Assembly (NCBI GenBank): GCA_003695835.1
Contig: RFHN01000138.1
Coordinates: 1 to 12,172 of the forward strand
Source: Armatimonadota bacterium
GTDB taxonomy: Bacteria; Armatimonadota; Fimbriimonadia; Fimbriimonadales; ATM1
Direction of reading: 5' to 3'
DNA length: 12,172 nt
In this document: in pieces, positions 1 to 6,223 of the stretch
Layout: each line of letters begins with the position of its first letter
Position numbering within the stretch: the stretch's first letter is position 1
Notes under the pieces: generated by a model
What the model saw: the letters and a program-made list of their open reading frames with translations, nothing else
Databases searched by the model: none
Told to the model about the DNA's origin: nothing
Position numbers and translations under genes: made by a program

Positions 1-30
1 AACTAAGACAGGCCATTGCTACGGTCTCTG

Positions 31-708
31 ATGAATGCTTCGAAAAGAAAATACTTGATTTTGATTGGAATCGCGTGTCTGGCCGTGATCCTCGCTCTGG
101 TTCTCCGGCGGGCGGAAACTCTCGAGGAACCCGCGAGGCGGGTCATGGCTTCCCTTCGTACGGGAGATGCAGCGACGCTCCTTCGATACGCGCCGCGGGA
201 GGAAGTGGAGATGCTCGATTTGAACGCGGAGAAGGTCGAGGGGCTTTGGCGGGCCGCTTGGAAACCGCGGATCGGAGATGGCGAGCCGAACGGCGATCCG
301 GAGATCCAGCCGTACCCAGTGCAGAACGCGCTCCGATTGACTCAGAAATGGCGAAGGAGCGACGGATCGGAGTTCATAACGGGCATCCTTCTCGTCAGAA
401 GTGATGAGGGCGTCGCCCTCGACTCCCTAACCGGGACCATAGTCCTCAACTCGATGATCTCCGTCTGGGATACACGCCAGGGTATGCCCCAAGGTGCAGC
501 CAAGCTACGACTCATAGCCCAGGAGATCGAGGACAGCATCGGCTCGCTGTCGGCTTCGGGATTGGACGGCTTTGCGAGGGCCCAGGGCACCAACTTCGAT
601 CTGCAACGCGTAACCTGGCAGGAGATGGTCGAGTCTCTCCGGTCCGTAGCGGAGAAGGCGGATGCGATGGAGCGGCAAGCCCAAAAGGAGGGTACCGCAG
701 GGAAGTAG
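31..708 (+). CDS. Membrane-anchored protein of unknown function
   Basis: I do not recognise the family. The 225-residue product begins with a short basic stretch (Lys5, Arg6, Lys7) and one hydrophobic segment at about residues 8-25, followed by Arg26-Arg27. This is typical of an uncleaved N-terminal anchor with the rest outside the cytoplasm. The soluble part starts with a helical stretch (about 29-45) and ends with a charged, probably helical tail (about 165-225, rich in Ala, Glu, Gln, Lys). The middle contains a Trp-rich region and a beta-like section, and no catalytic motif is visible. The ATG at 31 was chosen. A TTG at 16 in the same frame would add five residues and has AGG just upstream, so the start is uncertain; an in-frame stop at 4-6 excludes anything longer. 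A 66-nt gap with no clear terminator or promoter separates it from the next gene, so it may head the operon. Confidence 0.72.
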   Translation: MNASKRKYLILIGIACLAVILALVLRRAETLEEPARRVMASLRTGDAATLLRYAPREEVEMLDLNAEKVEGLWRAAWKPRIGDGEPNGDPEIQPYPVQNALRLTQKWRRSDGSEFITGILLVRSDEGVALDSLTGTIVLNSMISVWDTRQGMPQGAAKLRLIAQEIEDSIGSLSASGLDGFARAQGTNFDLQRVTWQEMVESLRSVAEKADAMERQAQKEGTAGK

Positions 709-774
709 CTTTATCGCCTCCGACATCCCTCGGCCGTACCCAAGCCCCCCGGCAGCCAGGTAATCTAATGACTG

Positions 775-1566
775 ATGCTCGCAATCTTCGCGGTCGGCAC
801 TCTGTTCGGTTATTCCTTCGGAAGCGCTCCGATCTCATACCATGTTCAGGTTAGCTTCGACGGCTATATCCCCGTTCTTGGCGGGATCGAGCAACCGCTC
901 AAGGTGGATATGGATCTGCGAGTCACCGGCAAAGAGGGCGGTTCGGACGAGAAGCGAAGAGTCTTAAGCGAAATCACGCAGTTCCGACTCTCCGTCTACG
1001 ACGCCGAGACGAAGAGCTTTTCACCCTTCCCGATCGGCCTCGAAGCCGTGCGCGAATACTTTCCAGCGACGACCACGACCTACCGCTCGTCGGGCAAGAT
1101 CCTTGCCACCGACGCAGTGGACCGAGACATCCCGTTCCAGCTCCCCGGACTGCATCCCCAACATCTGGCGGACATGACCTTCCTCTTGCTCGAGTTTCCG
1201 GAGAAACCGGTCGAGCCGAACGAGACCTGGACGTATAAGCGGACGTTCGGGAAGAGCGACGTCCTGTACGAGGCGCGGTATGTCGGAAAAGAGGAGCAGG
1301 GTGAGAGATTCGACCTCAAACTCTCGCAATCTTACGAGGGATTCGAGGATGCAAACCGGAACCCTGTGCCGAAAGAGCTGGCCGCGGCGCGGGTTGTCAC
1401 GAAGGTCGAAGGAACCGGCTCCGTCTGGTTTTCGGGGCCGTCGGGTAGAATTGTCAAGGCGACTGTAACCGCCAATGGCACTTCGGACGTAGTATCTTTG
1501 GAGGGGCAGCCTGTAGCGAAGAGGACCCTCAAGACGTCTTTCTATATGGAATCCCAAGGAGGATGA
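775..1566 (+). CDS. Exported protein of unknown function, member 1 of a tandem family
   Basis: Family not recognised. The 263-residue product starts with a hydrophobic segment (about residues 2-18) that can act as a signal peptide or anchor, although it lacks the usual N-terminal Lys or Arg. The remainder is mostly beta-strand-like and polar. Two landmarks recur in the next gene: a block at about 136-155 (aromatic/Leu run, Glu-Phe-Pro, Pro-Val, then Glu-Thr-Trp) and a block at about 213-225 (Gly-Thr-Gly-Ser-Val, then Ser-Gly-Arg). These suggest a shared, probably all-beta fold. The stop TGA (1564-1566) overlaps an ATG at 1563, and a strong Shine-Dalgarno for the next gene lies in its last codons, so the two are translationally coupled. 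The ATG at 775 is the only plausible start in this frame because a stop sits at 769-771. The nearest Shine-Dalgarno-like AGG (758-760) fits better to an out-of-frame ATG at 768. No enzyme motif is visible. Confidence 0.75.
   Translation: MLAIFAVGTLFGYSFGSAPISYHVQVSFDGYIPVLGGIEQPLKVDMDLRVTGKEGGSDEKRRVLSEITQFRLSVYDAETKSFSPFPIGLEAVREYFPATTTTYRSSGKILATDAVDRDIPFQLPGLHPQHLADMTFLLLEFPEKPVEPNETWTYKRTFGKSDVLYEARYVGKEEQGERFDLKLSQSYEGFEDANRNPVPKELAAARVVTKVEGTGSVWFSGPSGRIVKATVTANGTSDVVSLEGQPVAKRTLKTSFYMESQGG
1556..1562 (+). promoter_or_regulatory. Strong Shine-Dalgarno (AAGGAGG) for the 1578 gene
   Basis: AAGGAGG lies inside the last codons of the upstream gene. It directly abuts the ATG at 1563 (zero spacing) and is 15 nt from the ATG at 1578. 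Zero spacing is not workable for initiation, so the site favours the 1578 start, although 15 nt is longer than ideal. Termination of the upstream gene at 1566 next to this site suggests coupled re-initiation. Confidence 0.6.
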
Positions 1567-1577
1567 GACACAAGAGT

Positions 1578-2450
1578 ATGAGAAAACCACGATTCGTTTT
1601 GTTGGGCACTGGCCTCGCTTTGGCCCTGACCCTCGCCGCGTCCCAGGACGCAATTGTCCTGAAGCGCGAGCTGAAGGCGGGAGCCAAGGAGGCTTACACG
1701 ATGAGCGCGAAGTCGAGCATGGTCATGGACATGGGCCAGGCCGGCATGGGGACCATGCCCTTCGACTTTTCCTACCAGGCGAGGATGGAGATCAACTTCG
1801 ACCGCATCGCCACGGATGGGAAGGAAGCCAACATCACCATCACCATGAAGGACCTCAAGTTCGACATGGGCCAGATGGGGCAGATGATGGGCGGCCAGCA
1901 GCCGGAGACGCCTGAAGAAGTCACGATGAAGGGCACGCTCGACACGCGGAACCGGATTCGAGGCGTACAGATGCCGAACGCCCCCGGACCCGCGATGATG
2001 TTCTCCCAAATGACGCAGAACTTCCCGCTCTTCATCGAGTTTCCCAACGACCCGGTTCGGGTCGGCGATAGCTGGGAGGTGCGGATTCCCGCGAACCCGA
2101 TGACGGGGAACAAGATGACCCGCCTCAAGGCGACGCTGATTGGCGAGAAGAGCGCCGGTCAGGGTACGGCCTGGGCGATCAAACTGACCGGGACCATCAA
2201 CGTCAACGCAGACATGGGAGCCATGATGCGGCAGATGGGAGGCCAAGGCGGCGGCATGCCGGACATGGCGATGTTCATGACTGGCACGATGACCGTGGAC
2301 GGCGAGGCTCTCATCGAGAAAGAGACGGGTCGCACCATCAAGTTCGAAACGACGTACAAGTCTGACCTGACGATGGACTTTCCGGACATGGGCATGCAGA
2401 TGAAGCAGTCCGGCAATACGGTGATGTCCGTCGTCCTTGCGAACAACTGA
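1578..2450 (+). CDS. Exported methionine-rich protein of unknown function, member 2 of a tandem family
   Basis: The 290-residue product has a standard signal peptide: basic residues at 2-5, a hydrophobic core at about 6-21, and likely cleavage after Ser22 (Ala-Ala-Ser before Gln). The mature protein is unusual: about 34 of 290 residues are Met and there is no Cys or His. Met clusters fall at about 43-55, 91-99, 210-235 and 262-275, several with Gly, Gln or Asp between them. The block at about 152-168 (Phe-Ile-Glu-Phe-Pro, Asp-Pro-Val, Gly-Asp-Ser-Trp-Glu) and the block at about 236-252 (Gly-Thr-Met, then Thr-Gly-Arg) match landmarks in the preceding gene, so the two are probably paralogues. 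The alternative start at 1563 adds five residues and overlaps the upstream stop, but the Shine-Dalgarno spacing and the signal peptide favour 1578. Function is unknown. Met clusters could bind Cu(I), absorb oxidants, or simply be surface loops, and the sequence does not decide. Confidence 0.8.
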   Translation: MRKPRFVLLGTGLALALTLAASQDAIVLKRELKAGAKEAYTMSAKSSMVMDMGQAGMGTMPFDFSYQARMEINFDRIATDGKEANITITMKDLKFDMGQMGQMMGGQQPETPEEVTMKGTLDTRNRIRGVQMPNAPGPAMMFSQMTQNFPLFIEFPNDPVRVGDSWEVRIPANPMTGNKMTRLKATLIGEKSAGQGTAWAIKLTGTINVNADMGAMMRQMGGQGGGMPDMAMFMTGTMTVDGEALIEKETGRTIKFETTYKSDLTMDFPDMGMQMKQSGNTVMSVVLANN

Positions 2451-3286
2451 GGCGCGTCCGTTCTTTCGCCGCCATTCTTTCCGTGGCCTCTCTGGCCTTC
2501 AGCCAGGGAGGCCACGTCGTTCGGTACAAACCCGAGGCGACCGTTGACGTCTACGACTTCACCGGCGCCGTTTCCAATCAGTATGCCGGAGGCTTGGACG
2601 CTCCGCCTCTCCGCGTTGCCCAACTCACAGGAGTCTTGAAGCTCAAGACGGAGCCACGCGGCGAGGAGTGGGTCGTCACCGGAACCTGCCCGGAACTCTC
2701 CGGAAACGATGGCACGAAACCGCTCCCGGAGGAGCTGCTGAAACGGTGCCGACTGGGAAAGTGGATCGCGCCGGTGTCGGTGAAGAGCGCGCCCGCATAC
2801 ACCTGGAACGATCAGCCGGCGACTCCATCCGTTCTCAATGCCGTTTGGTGGCCGCTCGCGTGGAGACCGGTGGGAACGGATCAGCCGCTGAAGATTGGCG
2901 ACAGCGTCGAGGCGACCTTCGATCTACCGGTTCAAGCCTTCTTGGAAGACGATCCTGTCGGCACCGCGCCGATCCGGATCCGCTATGTCTTCCAGGGGCC
3001 GAGTTACCTTTCCCAAGATCCGACCTGGCTCTTCGACATTGAGGCGGAAGAGAAGATCGCGCGCGACGTGAAGCATCCCGAGCGCGAGGGCTTGCGGTTG
3101 GAAGGAACCGTCTCCATCCGAGGCACGCTCCGCATTCGCCGGAGCGATGGACGAATGGAGTACGGCAAGTTCAATATGACGGCAGACCTTCGCCTGGCCG
3201 GAGATGGCCTGCCGTTCGGAACCTTCTCATCCGCAAGAGCGTTCGTAACAGCCGAGTACAAGCGCAAGACCGCAACCGAGAGATAA
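2447..3286 (+). CDS. Exported protein of unknown function with a probable CTG start, member 3 of a tandem family
   Basis: With a CTG start at 2447 the product has 279 residues and a textbook signal peptide: Arg2, Arg3 and Arg5, a hydrophobic core at about 7-18, and cleavage near Ser19-Gln20. No ATG, GTG or TTG exists in frame between the stop at 2363-2365 and the GTG at 2483. Starting at that GTG would remove the basic region and half of the hydrophobic core. The CTG overlaps the preceding stop as CTGA, mirroring the common ATGA coupling. A sequence error that destroyed an ATG is the main alternative; use 2483 if only standard starts are accepted. The mature protein has a block at about 147-153 (Pro-Leu-Lys-Ile-Gly-Asp-Ser) and one at about 219-236 (Gly-Thr-Val, then Ser-Asp-Gly-Arg) that parallel the two preceding genes. 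Two cysteines at about 81 and 101 could form a disulfide. The function is unknown. ligA starts 11 nt downstream. Confidence 0.72.
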   Translation: MRRVRSFAAILSVASLAFSQGGHVVRYKPEATVDVYDFTGAVSNQYAGGLDAPPLRVAQLTGVLKLKTEPRGEEWVVTGTCPELSGNDGTKPLPEELLKRCRLGKWIAPVSVKSAPAYTWNDQPATPSVLNAVWWPLAWRPVGTDQPLKIGDSVEATFDLPVQAFLEDDPVGTAPIRIRYVFQGPSYLSQDPTWLFDIEAEEKIARDVKHPEREGLRLEGTVSIRGTLRIRRSDGRMEYGKFNMTADLRLAGDGLPFGTFSSARAFVTAEYKRKTATER

Positions 3287-3297
3287 AATCGGGCGGG

Positions 3298-5310
3298 ATG
3301 GATCCTGCCGCAAGAGCTGCCGAGCTGAGAAGGCTGATCGAAGAGCACAACTACCGCTACTACGTACTGGATCAACCCACGATACCGGACGCCGAATACG
3401 ATCGCCTCTTTCGCGAACTGCTGGAGCTGGAAGAAAAGCACCCCGAACTTCGGACACCGGACAGCCCGACTCACCGCGTCGGCGCCCCTCCCAGCAAGGA
3501 GTTTCGCCCTCACCGGCACCTTGCGCCGATGCTGAGTCTCGAGAATGCGTTCGACGAGAACGAGCTTCGCGACTGGTATCGTCGCGCGTGTAAGGGTTTG
3601 GGTGTCGAAGAGTCCAAGGGGCCGGAACTGACCGGCGAGCTGAAGTTTGACGGGGCTTCGCTCTCCCTCACCTACGAAGACGGCGTTCTCAAAGTCGGCG
3701 CGACTCGCGGCGATGGAGAGACGGGCGAAGACATCACGCCGAACGTCAAGACGATTCGCAATCTCCCGCTCCGATTGCGGGTCCCGTTACCGGGCGTCGT
3801 GGAGATACGGGGCGAAGCGATCGTCAGCCACAAAGAGTTCGAGCGAATCAACGAAGAGCAGCGAGCCAAGGGACTGAAAGAGTACGCGAACCCCCGCAAC
3901 CTCGCCGCCGGCTCTCTCCGTCAGCTGGACAGCAAGATTACCGCGTCGCGGAATCTGTCCTTCTTCGCTTGGGGGATTGGCGCGGGCAACCTACCCGACC
4001 GCGTGCGTACACATTGGGAGTTACTCGAGCTATTCCAGGAAGCAGGATTCGCTGTCAGCCCGACGCGCAGACTTCTCCCGACGATCGAAGACGCGCTTGC
4101 TTTCGTGCAGGAGTGCAATGAGGTTAGGGCGAACCTCGAGTTCGACATAGACGGCATCGTTTTCAAGGTCAACTCGTTCGCGGCGCAGAGTCGCTTGGGC
4201 AGCACGGCTCGAGGCCCCCGATGGGCGATCGCCTACAAGCTCGCCGCTCAACAGGAGGTCACGCGGCTCGAGGACATCTTCTGGAATGTCGGGCGTACGG
4301 GGGTCGTAACGCCGGTGGCCGTCTTGGCGCCGGTTCGCGTCGGCGGAGTTGTCGTAACCCGCGCCACGCTCCACAACTACGACGATCTAAGACGGAAGGA
4401 CGTTCGCGTCGGCGATCGGGTGTGGGTGCAGAGGGCGGGCGACGTGATTCCGGAAGTGATCGGCCCGGTCGTGGACGAAGAGCACGAAACGCGCCCGGTT
4501 CCCGTCGAGCCGTCGGAGTGTCCGGTTTGCGGAGCCAAGTTGGTTCGCCGAGAGGGAGAGGTTGCTTTGCGCTGCCCAAACAAGCGGTGCCCGGCCCAGG
4601 TTGCGGCGCGGATCATCCACTGGGCTTCGCGGAATGCGATGGACATCGAGGGGCTGGGTGAGAAGCAGGTTCTTCGATTCCTGGACGAAGGTCTCATCGA
4701 GGACGTGGCGGACATCTATCGCCTCCGAGAGAAGCGCGACCTTCTCGTGTCCCTGGAGCGGATGGGCGAGCAAAGCGTAGAGAACCTGCTGCACGCAATC
4801 GAAGAGTCGAAGCGAAGGCCGCTGAACCGTTTCCTCTTCGCGCTCGGCGTTCGGCATGTGGGAGAGACCGCCGCCTTCACCCTCGCACAGCATTTCCAAA
4901 CGCTCGAGAACTTCCGGAGCGCAACGTACGAAGAGCTGATCGCGCTGCCCGACATCGGCCCGAATACGGCAGGCGAGATCATCGAGTTCTTGCAGGAAGA
5001 AGAGAACCGGACGCTGCTGGACGAGCTCACCGCCCTCGGCGTCTCGCCGGAGCCGGTTCAGGCTGCACAGGCGGATTCTCCGTTCAAAGGCAAGACAGTC
5101 GTCTTCACCGGCAAATTAGAGAAGATGACACGCGAAGAGGCGGAAGAGCTGGTGCGCAAGCTGGGCGGATCGGCGAGTGGATCGGTCAGCAAGAAGACGG
5201 ACCTCGTCGTGGCCGGGCCGGGCGCCGGGTCGAAGCTGGAGAAGGCCAAGGCCCTCGGCGTGCCCGTGATTACGGAGGAGGAGTTCCTCACCATGCTCCC
5301 TCATGAGTGA
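3298..5310 (+). CDS. ligA: NAD-dependent DNA ligase LigA
   Basis: The enzyme seals 3'-OH/5'-phosphate nicks using NAD+, joining Okazaki fragments and completing excision repair in the cytoplasm. The 670 residues match the normal LigA length and show every domain in order: the NAD-binding Ia domain (about 1-65, with His-Asn-Tyr-Arg-Tyr-Tyr and Asp-Ala-Glu-Tyr-Asp); the adenylation domain, with catalytic Lys116 in a Lys-Phe-Asp-Gly motif; the Glu-Phe-Asp-Ile-Asp-Gly motif at about 281-286; Lys314 in Ala-Tyr-Lys; an OB fold (about 320-400); a four-cysteine zinc finger (Cys408, Cys411, Cys426, Cys431); a helix-hairpin-helix region (about 440-585); and a C-terminal BRCT domain (about 594-670, with Thr-Gly-Lys-Leu). 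No key residue is missing. The ATG at 3298 is preceded by a weak GGGCGGG and gives the expected N-terminus. The gene lies 11 nt after the secreted-protein cluster and overlaps the glycosylase gene by 8 nt, so it is probably expressed as part of the same operon. Confidence 0.98.
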   Translation: MDPAARAAELRRLIEEHNYRYYVLDQPTIPDAEYDRLFRELLELEEKHPELRTPDSPTHRVGAPPSKEFRPHRHLAPMLSLENAFDENELRDWYRRACKGLGVEESKGPELTGELKFDGASLSLTYEDGVLKVGATRGDGETGEDITPNVKTIRNLPLRLRVPLPGVVEIRGEAIVSHKEFERINEEQRAKGLKEYANPRNLAAGSLRQLDSKITASRNLSFFAWGIGAGNLPDRVRTHWELLELFQEAGFAVSPTRRLLPTIEDALAFVQECNEVRANLEFDIDGIVFKVNSFAAQSRLGSTARGPRWAIAYKLAAQQEVTRLEDIFWNVGRTGVVTPVAVLAPVRVGGVVVTRATLHNYDDLRRKDVRVGDRVWVQRAGDVIPEVIGPVVDEEHETRPVPVEPSECPVCGAKLVRREGEVALRCPNKRCPAQVAARIIHWASRNAMDIEGLGEKQVLRFLDEGLIEDVADIYRLREKRDLLVSLERMGEQSVENLLHAIEESKRRPLNRFLFALGVRHVGETAAFTLAQHFQTLENFRSATYEELIALPDIGPNTAGEIIEFLQEEENRTLLDELTALGVSPEPVQAAQADSPFKGKTVVFTGKLEKMTREEAEELVRKLGGSASGSVSKKTDLVVAGPGAGSKLEKAKALGVPVITEEEFLTMLPHE

Positions 5311-6187
5311 GCGTGAGTTCCCGCGAGAAGAGTTGGACTTTCGCCTCTGCGTTACGAGCGGGCAGGTGTTTCGCTTCGTTGAGTGCGGGGGGTCAGTTTG
5401 GAGGGGAGTGGATGGCGGGGACGTCATCGAAGCCTCTCACGAGAGCGGCGGCAGGTGGAGGGTGCGGTCGTTTCCCGATCCAGCGGCGGCGGACCGCTTT
5501 CTTCGAGCCGAGGTTCGCCTTGCGGACGTGGTGCGCCGAATCGTCGAGTTGGAGCCTTCTTGGAAGCCGCTCGTTGACCGCTTCCCAGGTTTGCGGGTCT
5601 TGAGGCAGGCCCGCGCGGACGAGACCCTGTTCAGCTTCCTGTGTACGGTGAACAACCATCTGTCGCGCATCCATCGCCTCGTTCAGACGCTGGGGTCGTT
5701 CGGAGAGTGTGTTGGGGACGGACTCTTCCGGTTTCCCGTCGCCGGTGCGATTGCAGAGATCGGCGAGTCCAGGTTGCGCGAGATGGGTTTCGGTTACCGA
5801 GCGCGAACGATCACCGCTGTAGCCCAGGAACTCGTCGCCCGCGGCGAGGATTGGCTCCCATCGCTGAAGAGCATGCCGTACGAAGAAGCGGTGAGGGCGC
5901 TGTGCGACCTTCCCGGCGTGGGCCGCAAGGTCGCAGACTGCGTCTGTCTCTTCGGCCTCGGTTTCGACGAAGCCGTTCCAGTGGATGTGCATCTCTGGAG
6001 AGCGACAGCCGAGCGCTTCTTCCCAGATTGGGTAGGGAAGTCACTAACAGAGCATCGCTACCGCGCGGTGGGGGACTACTACCGGGAGAAGTTTGGGCGA
6101 CTGGCAGGGTTCGCGCATCAATACCTTTTCTATGATTCGATTCAAAGAGGCAGACGGGGAAGGGAAACGAAGAGACCCCGCCGATAG
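5303..6187 (+). CDS. ogg: OGG1-type 8-oxoguanine DNA glycosylase/AP lyase
   Basis: This base excision repair enzyme removes 8-oxoguanine opposite cytosine. The 294 residues follow OGG1 along the whole length, including the N-terminal domain that AlkA or endonuclease III relatives lack in this form. Visible landmarks, with human OGG1 equivalents: Ser-Gly-Gln with Gly20 (Gly42); Asn117 and Arg122 (Asn149, Arg154), and Tyr165 and Arg166 (Tyr203, Arg204), the cytosine-side contacts; the helix-hairpin-helix Leu-Pro-Gly-Val-Gly; catalytic Lys209 (Lys249); Cys213 (Cys253); catalytic Asp228 (Asp268); His230 (His270); and Phe276 (Phe319). His272 occupies the Gln315 position, which in human OGG1 contacts the damaged base, so substrate preference could differ slightly. 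The C-terminus is a basic tail whose last codons form the 5' arm of the downstream hairpin. The start at 5303 overlaps ligA by 8 nt, indicating translational coupling; both products serve base excision repair. Assignment to OGG1 rather than MutM or AlkA is firm. Confidence 0.95.
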   Translation: MSEREFPREELDFRLCVTSGQVFRFVECGGSVWRGVDGGDVIEASHESGGRWRVRSFPDPAAADRFLRAEVRLADVVRRIVELEPSWKPLVDRFPGLRVLRQARADETLFSFLCTVNNHLSRIHRLVQTLGSFGECVGDGLFRFPVAGAIAEIGESRLREMGFGYRARTITAVAQELVARGEDWLPSLKSMPYEEAVRALCDLPGVGRKVADCVCLFGLGFDEAVPVDVHLWRATAERFFPDWVGKSLTEHRYRAVGDYYREKFGRLAGFAHQYLFYDSIQRGRRGRETKRPRR

Positions 6188-6199
6188 CGGCGGGGTCTC
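6172..6199 (-). terminator. Hairpin terminator between the convergent ogg and rpoC genes
   Basis: Positions 6172-6183 and 6188-6199 are perfect inverted repeats, giving a 12-bp GC-rich stem with an ATAG loop. Read on the - strand, the hairpin starts 24 nt after the rpoC stop and is followed by TTCGTTTCCCT, a moderately T-rich tract, so it fits an intrinsic terminator for rpoBC. On the + strand no T-run follows, so termination there would be weaker or need a factor. The glycosylase stop codon TAG (6185-6187) lies in the loop, and that gene's last codons form one arm. Confidence 0.82.
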
Positions 6200-6223
6200 A
6201 CATCTCGGCCTGGTTGGGCCTGC

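Noticed and set aside
709..774. Possible promoter (TAATCT at 761-766) or terminator in the 66-nt gap after the first gene
   Set aside because: The hexamer matches the -10 consensus at only half its positions, no -35 element is properly spaced, and I see no stable hairpin with a T-run.
1542..2246. 234-codon open frame on the - strand opposite the Met-rich gene
   Set aside because: The product is His/Arg-rich because ATG codons read as CAT on the complement. The + strand frame has a signal peptide, a Shine-Dalgarno and paralogues, so it is the real gene.
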